NCBI GenBank assembly: GCA_907165275.2
Contig: OU015655.1
Location: 5,468,501-5,532,500 of the forward strand
Origin: Zygaena filipendulae
Taxonomy: Eukaryota; Arthropoda; Insecta; Lepidoptera; Zygaenidae
Direction of reading: 5' to 3'
Length of the DNA: 64,000 nucleotides
Under the pieces are notes generated by a model, which saw only the letters and a list, made by a program, of their open reading frames with translations, ran no database searches and was not told where the DNA came from. A program made the translations under genes and the position numbers. This document shows, one piece after another, positions 1 through 11,032 of this stretch (positions within the stretch are counted from its first letter, which is position 1; every line of letters begins with the position of its first letter).

Positions 1-16
1 TGGGAATATTACTTTA

Positions 17-230
17 GTAGCTGTTCCTCGCAGTTTCACCCACGGTAGTTTCGGAGTTCCCGCGGGAATTTCGGATTAAAAAGTACCCTATGTACTTCTC
101 AGTACCCCTGTCAACGTCCATTCAAAATTTCGTGATGATCGGTTGAGCCGTTAAGGCGTGAAAGCGTAACAAACAAATTCCCGTGGGAACTCCGAAATCA
201 CAACCGGGTGAAACCGCGGGGAACAGCTAG
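17..230. mobile_element. Two Helitron-like 3' ends joined head to head
   Basis: A minus-strand copy begins at about 17 (TAGCTGTTCCTCGCAG) and runs to about 176, ending in the usual ATCGGTTGAGCCGTTAAGG and GTAACAAACAAA part. It is followed directly by the last 55 bases of a plus-strand copy ending in GGGGAACAGCTAG at 230. Both outer ends are therefore Helitron 3' ends, each with the GC hairpin about 10 bases inside CTAG. The arrangement suggests one copy inserted into another and lost the 5' portion. Confidence 0.75.
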
Positions 231-732
231 TATCAAAATAATTTGAAACATAATTTAATAATAGGTAATAGTATGTAGGTACTAAGCTATCATCGTATGC
301 TTTAGAAGCGCAAATAAAAACGTGCAATTTACGTTGGGTTTGAAACATAGTGTAGGTACGGGCTACTTCGGGCTACGGTTCACTATGACTATTGCACGTA
401 GGGTTATGATAACACGCCACAAAAAGGCGCCGTGCTTTTGCCTAGTACCTACTCAAAGAAACAGCCGTTTCACGACAATATTAAGCCTAAGCTACATTCT
501 AAGCGCATCTTAGCTTACATATACTGTGTAAGCTAGCCTGATTATGCACAGGACCTGGAAGCGTACGTCTTAATATCGTGCGAGTCCAAACGTCTATTTG
601 GTATTCTCTTATTAGGCACAGTTAATGTGTGTATTAAATTACTTTGGATAATACGTTTGAGATTACCCTGATTCAGGGATTATGTATCATAATATTATGT
701 ATTGACAAAAAATATATAAAAGTAGGTAAGTA
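231..732. other. Unique AT-rich DNA, nothing recognised
   Basis: There are only short chance frames and no repeat ends, RNA genes or splice-framed coding segments that I can support. Confidence 0.5.
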
Positions 733-838
733 CTAGCTGTTCACGCGAAGCCTCTAGGGTAAAAGTATCGTGTCTTTCTCTGTACCTTTTTTGCATTAGA
801 ACGGGTATACAAAATTTACGTAACAAACAAACAAACAT
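733..838 (-). mobile_element. Decayed Helitron fragment
   Basis: CTAGCTGTTCACGCGAAGCC at the left is a weak version of the shared 3' end. It is followed by degraded TCTTTCTCTGTACC and GTAACAAACAAACAAAC pieces in the order expected of a minus-strand copy. Confidence 0.45.
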
Positions 839-1119
839 GAACACTCTTTCGGATACTATGTATACATATAAATAAAATTGAAGTGTCTGTTTGTAATTCT
901 AAACTCATATGAAATACCTACCTACGGTATACTTACTTACCATAATTTTTGCCTGTCTATCTGTCAGTTGTTTGGCTAATAATCGAGTACGATGTAAGTT
1001 AAGAATCCTAACCTGTTTGTCTGGTACCACTGGTACCAGCTCTGCTTAGTTTGCGACCGGATGGCTGGCGGTGGTGTGATAAAGTTAAGCTATTATTATT
1101 TAATAATATTTTTGTACCT

Positions 1120-1400
1120 ATATTCGATATATCATTTAAATCTTGTTGTTTGAAACGTTCAAGTCATCAAAATGACGTTTGTCTGTGAACTTTGTGCTCA
1201 ATATCACCTTGGGCGCGTGCACCGGTCCCGCCGCCGCCGCCCGCCCGGTGTTTAATTTGCATGAAGAAGCTCGTTTATGCGCAGACGAGAGTGGTTCGAG
1301 CCAACATGAACCCAATGCCATTTCGAATGAATAATTGCGGCGCAGATTTGACGCGAGGTATTTTTATTGAAACGCTATAATGATCAAATATTCCCCTGCC
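1120..1400. other. GC-elevated unique island
   Basis: The stretch has a CCGCCGCCGCC run near 1230 and clearly higher GC than its flanks. It holds no repeat seen elsewhere in the window. Short frames cross it on both strands, but neither looks like a protein family. It could be a regulatory island or an untranslated exon; nothing in the sequence decides between these. Confidence 0.25.
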
Positions 1401-1540
1401 CACCCCAATACGTATCTGTTGCGTTGACATAACATAATATTTATTATCAGATTTGCCCTTTTTCGTCTATACATTAATATAATTTATTAATGTAAATATG
1501 TGAAGTCTCGAAGGTTATATTTAGCAGATTTTATACAATA

Positions 1541-1690
1541 CTAGCTGCGCCCCACGGTTTACCCGCGTGAGTTTCAGATTCCCGCAGGAATTCCTTATTT
1601 TCGTAAATACAAACCTTTCCTGAACTTCCACAAATATTTCAGGATCAAAACACAGCAATTTTTTTACCTATAGGTATATAAAAAGATTTG
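1541..1690 (-). mobile_element. Helitron-like element, 3' end on the left
   Basis: CTAGCTGCGCCCCACGG followed by TTTACCCGCGTGAG and TTCCCGCAGGAATTCC is the shared 3' end read on the minus strand. The inner part differs from the main family, so its 5' limit is uncertain. Confidence 0.6.
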
Positions 1691-1699
1691 ACCATTCGT

Positions 1700-3367
1700 T
1701 CATGATATGACAAAATCTATAAAGATATTCATTTGGAGAATTTTTGAACCAATATGGCATATAGCATATTTAATGCATTTAGATAGAAGCAGAATGTATT
1801 TAATAAGATTAAGGATAAAGGTATACAAGCGTAACCTCTTTCATACTACGTATTTTTATTTATTTTTTTATAATTTAATAATACCAGAATCTCCATTACT
1901 GTTATCTTACCTATTTATGCTTTGTCATTGAAAATGACTGTTCTGTACGTTTCTTTAAATAAACCCAAAACCTCATACAGATAAGTGGTTGCTGACATTT
2001 TTGGAACTTATACGTCTAGTATAGTTGTGATAAAGATCTGAAAATGTTTTTATTCAAAAGTTTTTATTGAGTAAATAATACCTTAAATTATTTAAATACC
2101 CTGCAAATATACGTGTTACGTAAAAATGGCTATTTGTGCGAGTTTGGTAGAGGTCCTTTATCTAGTCTTAATTTTGTTTTTTTTTTTGTGTTTTTTAAAA
2201 ATATTATATAGAGAAACTCATCCGGTAGAAGTCGATATATTTTTTTTAATGGTTAATAACTTTTTAAGTTACAGTCATACACGTCAACAGCTGTCCCTCT
2301 CTCTCGGCTCTTCGAGATATTTATTCAAGTCGTACATTTTTTTACTATGGGTTTCTAAATACCTTCTAAAAATCGTGATGCGAATTGTGATTTTTTTCCT
2401 AATTTTATTCACACGAATATTACAGATTTAATATTTTCCACTAAATCATTATACCTACTATGCAGTAAAACTTATAAAACACGTCATAAGTTTGTATTTA
2501 CAAAGTTAGCAGCTAATAAATTTGATTAATTTTACTCAATGAGAAATGTTTTTACCTACCATCTCCTTTTTCAAAAAGTTGATGAATACCTATTTGTATT
2601 TATTTATACCTATTTTATGTTTCTATTATGAATTACATATTGTACCCTATCGCAACGTAAGTTTTAACTACAAACCATTAAACAAATGAAGTTCACCATT
2701 ACAGTTCCTATGTAACAAGAACACGTAGCAAATTACTAAGTCCTCCAGTAACCAGGAAATTGAACATATTTCAATAATATTATTTTGAAAGATCGGAAGT
2801 ATGATTAAAATGACAAAGGTTCGACAGGGCCTCGCATCCGAGTTGGAGTGAGTCAACTACAAACAAATTTGAACTTTAAGCTTTTGTAATTTGCATGTTA
2901 TATCCTTCGACCACATAACAGATGTATTTACAGCTATATTAACATATTCATCTCTCTCATCCCTAAGCATTTTCTTATAACTTGAAAGTAAACTTACCTA
3001 TTTTATGTTTAATACTTTAATATTTCCCTAAAAACCGGATAGCTTTAAACTTCATTATAATTTAAGAATAGTCTTTGTTATCTGCTAAAATATTTCCAAC
3101 GTTTTATTGTTTTTAATTCAACCCAAAAGTTTTAGTGACAATATAGAAAGAAATAGAGGAAGAAATAATTATAGAGTATTTGGTTTGTGAATAAGTTAGG
3201 TAGGTACTAAATTGGATTTCTGTTGTATCTAATTTTCTATATTTCTGTCATGGAAACATACATAAAAACATAAATTTAAAACTACGAATAATATCTCCGT
3301 AGAGAAATATGAAAGCTTTGTCAAATAATTCAAAAAGAACACCTGAATTATCTAATATAATAAAAAA
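1700..3367. other. AT-rich DNA without recognisable genes
   Basis: Only low-complexity T-rich frames are present, such as the one at 2126-2431, whose translation is mostly F/L/I/Y from poly-T. No repeat ends were seen. Confidence 0.5.
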
Positions 3368-3613
3368 TCTCGTGTCACAGGGTTTGTTACCGAAGTCCTC
3401 CAAAACGTCTTGACTGATTTTTATGAAAAATTTTGTGTATATTTGTTAGGTGTGAGATTAGATCGTAGGATATTTTTTATACCCCTAGGTGATAAGGGTA
3501 GCCCTCTCGAGAATTTTTAATTTTCATTTTTTGGACTAAACTTTACTTTGGAGTTCCTGCGGGAATTCCGAAACTCACGTATGGGTAAAACGGGAAACCG
3601 CGGGCACAGCTAG
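3368..3613 (+). mobile_element. Helitron-like element, TCTCGTGTCAC family
   Basis: It starts TCTCGTGTCACAGGG and ends in GGAAACCGCGGGCACAGCTAG. The interior, with a TAGGTGATAAGGGTAGCCCT block, is shared with the copy at 33879-34156, so this is a separate subfamily using the same 3' end. Confidence 0.75.
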
Positions 3614-4547
3614 TACTTAAACATTCATTAAGAAATTATAAATTATAAGAAATTATAAAGACCAACAGAAAAAAAAACTACCAGAAAAATATTTGTAAGT
3701 CGGTTTTCTCACAAGTTCCAAAGACTCCTCAGTTACTTTACAATCTTTGAATAAATCATTTGCCTTCGACGCAATACATCCTTTTAGTAATGTTACTTCG
3801 CACAAAACAGCTATTCACACATTCATGCCTCGGCGCCGGTCCCACAGAATGACTGAGGGAAACGTAACACGATTTCAATTTTTCCTACATTTATCATAAA
3901 GAGGGGTGTGGACTGGTTTGGGGAGGATGGGGCAATTTGAACCACTTGACGTGGATTTGACGCGAAGTGCTTTCACATTGCCGCCTAAGCTGGTAGCTTA
4001 CTGAATCACCCGTCATTTGGCTTCGATGAAGCCAAATTCACGATAATTTAAGGATATTTCGAATTGTTCGATTGTTTGGTGCTGATTGTTTGGTTTTATT
4101 CTTTAATCGAACTGATTTCTTTTTAAAGCGTTCTCTTTGCCTGCTTGGTACCACTAAAATCAATATACGTAGGTAGGTATGTTCGTAGGGATATTAAACA
4201 TAGAACTTTAGTTTAATTCAAAAAGCATAAAAACAATCGGTGTGTGCGTGAGCGGCGCGTATAATTACTTTCGCGTCAATACTTAAGTAATTAGCTTTTT
4301 CCACCAAACAACATGAAATTCCATGACTTCTTATGTGCTGAATGAGGATCAATGCCTTCGTTCTATGACTACGGTATTATTAGTAAATAGATTTATAGTT
4401 ACCATTTTCGAAACTCCCTTCAAAGTACTATCTACGTGGCATTAGGTGCTCTTAAAATGCGTATAGCTCAAGCTTATACATACATACATATTAAACAATC
4501 TGTGGTGGAATGGTTTAGAGACGATTTGGGCGACATTTATTGTTTTT
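3614..4547. other. Unique DNA with a GC-richer core
   Basis: The part at about 3825-4010 is less AT-rich than its flanks and contains no repeat shared with the window. No coding potential was recognised. Confidence 0.4.
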
Positions 4548-5435
4548 AGGGTTCCGTAACCAAATGGCAAAAAACGGAACCATTATGGATTCGTCATGTC
4601 TGTCTGTATGTCTGTCTGTCCGTCCGTATATCACAGCCACTTTTTTCCGAAACTATAAGACCTATACTGTTGAAACTTGGTAAGTAGATGTATTCTGTGA
4701 ACCGCATTAAGATTTTCAGACCAAAAATAGAAAAAAAAAACAATAAATTTTGGGGGTCCCCATACTTAGAACAGAGGGGCTATTATGTAACTTTTGTTTC
4801 TATCGTTTTTCGCTTGCAATCAAAAACATCGTGGTTTTGCGATTACAATATGCACTTTTTGACACCTACAATATCTAGCAATCAAACAAAACAAACATAT
4901 TTCAAAACTTGAAGCTGTCTAAACATAACCAATTAATCACAAAACCGCTATTTTTCCGATTGAAATCGTAAAATGATAGAAACAAAAGTTACATAATCGC
5001 CCTACAGAAACTCAAAAAATTTTTTTGATCAAACCCATATCTATGGATATTGGATAGCTCTTCAAAAGTGATATTGAGGTTTCAAATATAATTTTTTTCT
5101 AAACTGAATAGTTTGCGCGAGAGACACTTCCAAAGTGGTAAAATATATATCCCCCCCCCCCCCCTTGTAACGTTTAAAATAAGAGAATGATAAAACTAAA
5201 AAAAATATATGATGTACATTACCATGCAAACTTCTACCGAAAATTGGTTTGAACGAGATCTAGTAAGTAGTTTTTTTTAATACGTCATAAATCGTAAACC
5301 GCAAAAAAATACACTATTATGAAAACATCGATAAAAGTTACAAAGAACTACAAGAACTTTTATATTATTATGTTACTTTCTGCTACGGCACCCTTCATGG
5401 GCGAGTCCGACTCGCATTTGGCCGCTTTTTTTTTT
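4548..5435. mobile_element. Non-autonomous element with AGGGTTCCGTA ends
   Basis: The left end reads AGGGTTCCGTAACC and the right end contains CTACGGCACCCTTCATGGGC, which in reverse complement gives AGGGTGCCGTAG, so the ends are inverted. The left part carries the TGTCTGTCTGTCCGTCCGT run and the right part ends in GCGAGTCCGACTCGCATTTG. I associate this sequence type with a common lepidopteran interspersed repeat. No protein is encoded, and its superfamily is not clear from the sequence. Confidence 0.6.
5151..5164. repeat. Poly-C tract of 14
   Basis: An uninterrupted run of C lies inside the AGGGTTCCGTA element. Its length is probably variable and prone to sequencing error. Confidence 0.9.
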
Positions 5436-5542
5436 ATAAATTTAACTTTTGTACAATTATTCGTCTTTTTGTTTATTCATTTCACTTTAGGTTTTGCTGT
5501 AGGTATATTGCGTGCTATTGAAATTTGTAATTTATATACATA

Positions 5543-5771
5543 CTAGCTGTCCCCCGCGATTTCATCCGCGGTAATTTCGGAGTTCCCGCGGAGGTTGCTG
5601 GAAAAAAGTACTCTATGTCCTTCAGTTCCCGAGGGAATTCCGGGATAAAAACTATCCTATCTTTTAAGTTGGACCATTTTATGAATGGTTACAAAATTTT
5701 ATCAAAATCCGTTCAGTAGTTTCGGAGTCCATCGCGGACAAACAACGTGTCACGTGATTTATATATATTAG
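5543..5771 (-). mobile_element. Helitron-like element, ATCACGTGTCA family
   Basis: CTAGCTGTCCCCCGCGATTTC is at the left end. The 5' end on the right reads CACGTGATTTATATATAT, matching the 5' end of the plus copy at 45932 (ATAAATCACGTGTCATG). An internal GTCCATCGCGGACAAACAAC block is also shared with that copy. Confidence 0.75.
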
Positions 5772-6003
5772 ATACTCGTATATGAATGTAGATTTTTCAT
5801 AATTTCAATGAGTTATGTAAGAGCATCAATAGGCATGTTGACTAATTTTGAAATCCCCTTTTATAATGCAGGTACACGTCTACTATTTCAGAAAAACTCA
5901 TTATTTCAGCATTAGTTTATAGTTTTAACGCAAATTACTGCATTTTATTTTGTCTAATTTGAATTGTGCTCGAAAACACTCGTGAGTGTCATGGCGCCAC
6001 TTG

Positions 6004-6011
6004 TGACGTCA
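6004..6011. promoter_or_regulatory. CRE palindrome TGACGTCA upstream of the THAP remnant
   Basis: A perfect ATF/CREB-type site lies about 80 bases before the THAP coding remnant. Its place just inside a terminal repeat suggests it was the promoter of the element's own gene. No TATA box is evident. Confidence 0.45.
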
Positions 6012-6083
6012 CACCAAAGTTCACGTAGCATTGTGTGTATGCTCGACGAACAAAGTCAACAATATATTTATTAAAAATTAATT

Positions 6084-6283
6084 CCAAAGTGTACAAGTGG
6101 TGTGCGGTCCCTCTCTGTATCTAAAAACACATAAAAACCTTACCTAATAAATAGTTTGCTCATGTTCCTAACAAGAAAAAAGTGAGAGATAAGTGGTTAA
6201 AGCTTGCAAGGCGAAACTCAGTAGGTGTAGTTACAAATTCGGCAATTTATTTTTGTGAAGACCACTTTGATGACGGACTAATT
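6084..6283 (+). pseudogene. THAP zinc-finger domain remnant of a transposon protein
   Basis: Reading the plus strand from the K-W-C codons at about 6098 gives KWCAVPLC, then FAHVP, then VRDKWLKLARR, and ends in IYFCEDHFD at about 6280. These match the THAP pattern: Cys-x4-Cys at the start, the conserved Trp in the middle, and Cys-Glu-Asp-His-Phe at the end with C-x2-H spacing. Two in-frame stops fall between the first Cys pair and FAHVP, so it cannot be translated as it stands. Right after FCEDHFD the sequence passes into a terminal inverted repeat, so the rest of the protein is deleted. THAP domains bind DNA and are found in P-element- and Kolobok-type transposases. The domain call is strong; which superfamily it came from is inference. 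Confidence 0.75.
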
Positions 6284-6356
6284 AGGATTTTGATTTTCAA
6301 AAGTCTTCAACATCCCTACTATTATAAACCAGTAAAATAAACTGAAAAACAAAACC

Positions 6357-6600
6357 TTTTGGGGTGCTTCAGCACCCCAAGTAGGGTTCTAGGAATTTGG
6401 TTAGATAGATGAAAGTCTCAGTTAAAGTCAAAGAATTTTATTCAACGTTGGTCCATAATGTGGCTCTTTTTGACGTCAATAAAATTACAATTAGTATTAT
6501 GACAGCACCCATAAAATATCCACACAGCTTCCTAGTGCTATGGCCGAAGAGAAGCTGCGCAACAAACTCACCAGTAGCACGCTGTCAGTTTAAAGTTATA
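6357..6600 (-). repeat. LINE 3'-region fragment, probable
   Basis: Read on the minus strand, GAGTTTGTTGCGCAGCTTCT and TTCGGCCATAGC are followed by a stretch near ATTTTATTGACGTCAA and AATAAAATTCTTTGACTTTA. This resembles the 3' region I associate with common lepidopteran LINEs. A GC hairpin (GGGGTGC-TTCA-GCACCCC) sits at about 6361-6378. The assignment is from memory of the repeat type. Confidence 0.4.
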
Positions 6601-6739
6601 TAATACTAGTCTTTTACTGTAGGTATACATAATATAATACTAGTGATACAGGTGAAGCTAATATAAGCGTGATAAAAACAAAAACATGTGCATTTTTATT
6701 TACTACTCTATATTTTTATATAACAATGGATATATATAA

Positions 6740-6895
6740 GGTTTCCAGAATTTTATTATGCCCTCAAGAAAATCTGATACATATTCTTCATCAAATGTAA
6801 CACATAAAATTTCTACATTTTACTGTAAAAATTTTCCTTCACTTTTAATTTTCACATAACTTATAGCATCATCCCCATATGATGGTTGTGAGGAC
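6740..6895 (-). pseudogene. Second exon of a SWIM/YqaJ-type protein, decayed
   Basis: On the minus strand a good acceptor (TTTATTTATTTCAG) ends at 6896. The next codons include YGDDAISYVKIKSEG before a stop near 6823. In that reading the sequence resembles the segment that follows the N-terminal exon in insect proteins with a SWIM finger and a YqaJ-like nuclease, which often belong to transposons. The frame after the acceptor is one base out of phase with the donor at 7707, and the nuclease portion is absent, so this is a relic. The family assignment is an inference from recalled resemblance. Confidence 0.4.
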
Positions 6896-7224
6896 CTGAA
6901 ATAAATAAAATTTATTATTATATAAATACATAAAGTAACAAGTGTTTCTTCTTCTGTTCTATCTTTGCAAATAGGTAAATTACCTAGCAGACATTAGATA
7001 TTGAATTTATGGGTGTGGAGAGCAATGGTTTATACTTGTTTGAAAGATAGGTTTGAATATTATTAAAACTTTTTATTAAATTAAGACAATTTAGCGTTAT
7101 TTCTAAATGAAACCTGCGAAACTGCATAACAGTTTATTGGCAGACAAATCACTGCCTTTATACTTGTTTTAATATGTACTGAACAAGCAAGTTTCAAGTA
7201 CTTACAACACAATACAATAATATA

Positions 7225-7413
7225 CTATACTGTACCACATATTTTTTCACCTAATTTAAATCTCTTACAGGTTTTTAACAAAAAAAAAAAATTTTGGAAT
7301 GAGGCCTCACTAAAACTATTGTTTCTTAATTTTAAAGATATGTCATTCAAAAATTTTGGGATTAAATATTTTCTGGTTCTTTGACCAAAATAGTTATAAT
7401 CAGGCAAACTCAT
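7225..7413 (-). pseudogene. Possible LINE reverse-transcriptase C-terminal relic
   Basis: A 62-residue frame contains YFGQRTRKYLIPKFLNDI and then LRNNSFSEASFQNFF. It loosely follows the basic, aromatic, LWN-LP-like pattern at the C-termini of LINE ORF2 proteins, but LWN itself is missing. It lies in what would be the intron of the minus-strand gene remnant. It could be chance. Confidence 0.2.
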
Positions 7414-7707
7414 ATATTTTTAAGTTGATATATTTATTACTTATTATTATTGAAGTTGTACATAATAGTACTTGTGGAGTTTTGAGAAAAGGTACCTACA
7501 AACCTAGTACCTAGTAAAAAAAAGTATTATATTATTTTCTTGAACTGGAAATTAACTAACCTCAAAAATATCCTATGACATACCTGAGTGTTAAATTATA
7601 ATAACTTCTGTATCTTGCTAGTTTAATATGCTTATTATGTTAAATTTCATCACAAAATACCTACTATTTCACTTAGCATTATAGATTAATAATAATATTG
7701 TACTTAC

Positions 7708-7833
7708 ACGGAAGTTTTCACATTTCGAAACTCCGATGAACAAAAGTCTATTTGATGCGAGAAATTCTCCCAACATCAACAGATCAACTCTGGGTAAATT
7801 AGCGCTGTTAGCCTTAATAAATCCTTGTTCCAT
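7708..7833 (-). pseudogene. First exon of a SWIM/YqaJ-type transposon protein
   Basis: On the minus strand an ATG at 7833-7831 opens 42 codons, beginning MEQGFIKANSANLPRVDLL and ending KCENFR. They run straight into a consensus splice donor, GTAAGT, at 7707-7702. The FIKANS-NLPRVD start is what I recall for the N-terminus of insect SWIM/YqaJ-domain proteins. Upstream on the same strand are a CCAAT box (8007-8003) and a CRE palindrome (7993-7986), about 150 bases before the ATG. The exon is intact but the downstream exon is broken, so the gene is dead here. It faces the THAP remnant, suggesting a transposon with two convergent genes; that link is inference. Confidence 0.45.
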
Positions 7834-7985
7834 CGTTGATTATATTTGGATATTGTATTTCAACACAAAATCTACTTATTAAATGATGCAGGAATTACTA
7901 GAAACGCGTACAGATAATATCTCGACTTATGACTCAAGCAAAATACACGGCACAGAACACTATTACTCCTGCGTTAACTGGAGTG

Positions 7986-8007
7986 TGACGTCATTCGCTG
8001 TGATTGG
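7986..8007 (-). promoter_or_regulatory. CCAAT box plus CRE promoter module
   Basis: On the minus strand the order is ACACCAATCACAGC and then TGACGTCA, nine bases apart, upstream of the ATG at 7833. Nearly the same pair occurs at 14158-14189 inside a MITE, starting with the same AAACACCAATCACAGC. CCAAT and CRE elements together are a common TATA-less promoter arrangement. Confidence 0.5.
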
Positions 8008-8163
8008 TGTTTCAGTAAACATGGCCTATTGCAGTATTTTATACTTTTATTTTAATGAAAATCTTATTAATCACAATGTTTAGATGAAAACTGAGTGACT
8101 TTTAAGAGTTCTTTTGACATATATTTTTCTCTAAAACCATTATTTCTTTGATTCTTTGATACT

Positions 8164-8179
8164 GTCAACATGCCTATTG
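8164..8179. repeat. 16-base terminal inverted repeat partner
   Basis: GTCAACATGCCTATTG is the exact reverse complement of CAATAGGCATGTTGAC at 5827-5842. The two may bound a 2,353-bp element. I saw no convincing target duplication outside them. Confidence 0.5.
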
Positions 8180-8694
8180 TGTTAGGTACCTATAATACAT
8201 ATGTAGTGTAACGGTCAACAGTGATGTTGTAGTTCATTTGTATTGCAATAATTATGAATTGTAATTAAAAATATTGCTTCGCATTGTGCCAAGAATAAAT
8301 GTTAGCTAAGCGAAGATAACGGCTTTAAAATAAAGTTTTATGATCGAACTTCCTGTGTGAAAACACTACGTGCTACTAATGTATATGAATCGAGAGATTG
8401 TTTTGCACCGTTTAAGTTCTCTCGACGCAAAACATACTTTGCTTAGGGGCACAGCAAGCGGGTTGCAATTAATTTGCATAACACAACAATATTCTAAGCA
8501 ATAATTAAATCAATGATACCCAACGCTTTATAATCCGATTAGGGGATAGGCAGGAACACTTGGAAGGTAGGCTTAATATCCATAATATAGCTACCTAATC
8601 GTAAGACTTATACCAGAATCTATATTAAGTTATCTGTTGTTAATTGATTGATATGATAAGTTCTCTCTAATTCACTTCACATTTGGGTGTTTTC
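8180..8694. other. Unique AT-rich spacer
   Basis: No gene, repeat end or RNA was recognised. Confidence 0.5.
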
Positions 8695-8992
8695 CGGGGT
8701 ATGAAAATCAAAATTCTAATTAGTCCGTCAGAAAATAAAAAAATAATAATAGACACGTGTTTTTTGCTTTTTCAAATAAATGAAAATAAACATAGATAAA
8801 GCGCATTAAAGTTTAGGTTGGGGGACTCGTGACGTCATTATTCGGTATAAGCCCCGTACAAACTGCACCGGTTTGTGGCGTCACGTAAAATTTCAACTCA
8901 GTGTATCATCATCATTTTGTGATTACGTAAAAAAAATACGTGTCCAATACTTTTAACTAATCTACACGACGCGACGGACTAAAAAAAAAATT
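8695..8992. mobile_element. MITE of the THAP-element family, copy 2
   Basis: The left end carries TGAAAATCAAAATTCTAATT followed by AGTCCGTC, and the right end CGACGGACT. A CRE palindrome lies at 8830-8837. The CCCCGTACAAACTGCACCGG block and TGATTACGTAAAAAA are shared with the copy at 18.06-18.41 kb. No coding sequence remains. Confidence 0.6.
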
Positions 8993-11032
8993 ATAGTCAA
9001 GTAGCCAATTATGACTGCCGCAGCAACCGTTTAACATTTCTGAATTCTCAGTATCCACAAAAGACAATTTCCGTTTATACTAGATATTGATAAATTATAG
9101 ATAGGTACCTACCTACTATTCTAGAGGTGATGAAATCGAACCGAGGTTTAAAACTGAGAACAACGAAGAAGCTAAAGGAATTATGTAACTAAATCAATGT
9201 TTATGTGACGATTAAGCAAATATTACTAGTGTTGACAAGGACGGCTCAATCCGGAACCCATAGTCGAGCACAGCCTCCTGTCACTACCGCGTCTGAGTTA
9301 CTAACAGGGAATTTACAAGGATAAGTCTAGGCTCCGGGAACGTCTATTTTATATACCTACAATCTACATCTTTAGAACCTATACGTATGTACCATAATAT
9401 CTGAACGAAATTCAATCCATTCCTGGTGTTCACATTTCGATAAATCTCTACGTAGAAAGTTTTTACATTTCCAAATTTATCTCCTCGAAAGTATGAAATG
9501 ATATCTTTTAAAATTTTTGTTGAACGGTGTGCTAATGGAACTTCAAAATAGTTTTTTTTTTATTAACATCCCAATAAAGGTTCGAACATTCAACATAATC
9601 TGTCACGAATATTAAGAAACACACAATTTTTCTATAAAGTAAACGAAATTCATCAAGTAAGTAAACGAAGTTTTATTTAGGTACATACATTATAATAAAG
9701 TAGCAACGGCGAATGTATACATAAATAAGCTTACGATTATCTCTACTAGGGGTAGACAGAGTCTATCAACTTATTCCATTTTTCATCATTTAACATATTG
9801 TTTTCGACGTTTCCTTTCGTACAGACGTCTTATTACTAGGTATACAGATTGGTATATAGTACGTTCTCATCGGACGACATCTTCTGATACTATTTTGAAT
9901 GCTTTAAATTAATTCGAACTATACTTTCATCGACCCTTACCTGCTATATAACCGGACCATCTAAGCATTCCTGACTCTACATAAACACAAAACTAAATGC
10001 CACAAAATGCCTTCTTCAGTTCCTGTCAGCAATAGATACCATTGTTTTATTCGTAAAACTTCTAAACGTTAAAAATATCGTTATAAATATATTTTGTGAT
10101 GCTATTTTCAGGTAGGTTGTTAATATAACTACTTCTTTTTTAATTTACAATCTGCAAATAATATCAAACTAATAAAAAACCATTATTTCCATTTCGAACT
10201 TTATAATTGATACGATTTAAATATGAATCGCAATTCGGTCTGAAAACCCTTAGGAAGTTATGGTATTTTATTTAAACTTATTTACCGAACGTGAATCGTT
10301 AGTTAGCATTAACTTTGTGTGATTTATGACAAACCCGTCTCGATCGTTGACTCGTTTGTATTGCAATATTGTCCGCGAACTTCTACGGTGACGGTCCCCT
10401 GTAGGTACCTACACACCGCCCTCCGAACAATACCAGCCTGACCGCTTGTTTTATTTTGTTTCGCCGGTGACAATAGCCAGCTTAGTTGAATGGCTTTTCC
10501 AATGTTAATTACCGATTCTGTTTTCCGGCGAAGCGCAATAAGTTTTTTTTTAAAAGCACTAAGAAATTATTCAAATAGAGCACAATGTACAATCAGTTCA
10601 TAAATTTAGAAATGTTTAGGTACTTAGCAGATCTTTAAATGATTTTTATTGTTGTTTAACAAGAATGCACCGACTATAGATACTTACTTATTCCCAATTA
10701 TACTTATTAATGAATATTTCAAGGTAATATTTACTACGTTTACGCTTACATAAACTAATGTTGTTGGTTAGAAACAATATTAGTCCAAGCCGTATTTGAT
10801 AGTAGGTATAAACTACTTTTATAAAGAAACTGAGGATAAATAAATATCTAGTAAACGCACGAAAATATACAACGGAACATTCACGAAGATAATCTTGGGC
10901 AGACAAGCAATAAAATGAGTGTGTTACTATCGCAATACTCACTCGCTGTACTGGAGCTCCTTCAAGCCCTCATGGCCGTTATAGCATCGTGTGTGAGGAG
11001 ATTTGTTTCATCTTTTCTATTTTATTAAAACA
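8993..11032. other. Unique DNA, no gene recognised
   Basis: Mostly AT-rich. The segment at about 10310-10540 has higher GC and no repeat character. The 84-residue frame at 10688-10942 on the minus strand has no family resemblance. Confidence 0.4.

Larger units (their letters stand above)
5827..6322 (+). mobile_element. THAP-bearing short inverted-repeat element
   Basis: The left end reads CAATAGGCATGTTGAC followed by TTTTGAAAT. The right end, in reverse complement, reads TAGGGATGTTGAAGACTTTTG followed by AAAATCAAAATCCTAATTAG. Both ends belong to the AGGSATGTTGA type seen again at 8.7 and 18.1 kb. Between them are a CRE palindrome (6004-6011) and a THAP pseudogene. An alternative right limit is the identical 16-base repeat at 8164-8179, which would make a 2.35-kb element. 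Confidence 0.55.

Noticed and set aside
1192..1380. 62-residue proline-rich frame
   Set aside because: The proline run comes from a CCG repeat; there is no further support for coding.
2126..2431. 101-residue frame with hydrophobic stretches
   Set aside because: The F/L/I runs come from poly-T tracts; there is no family resemblance and no splice or promoter context.
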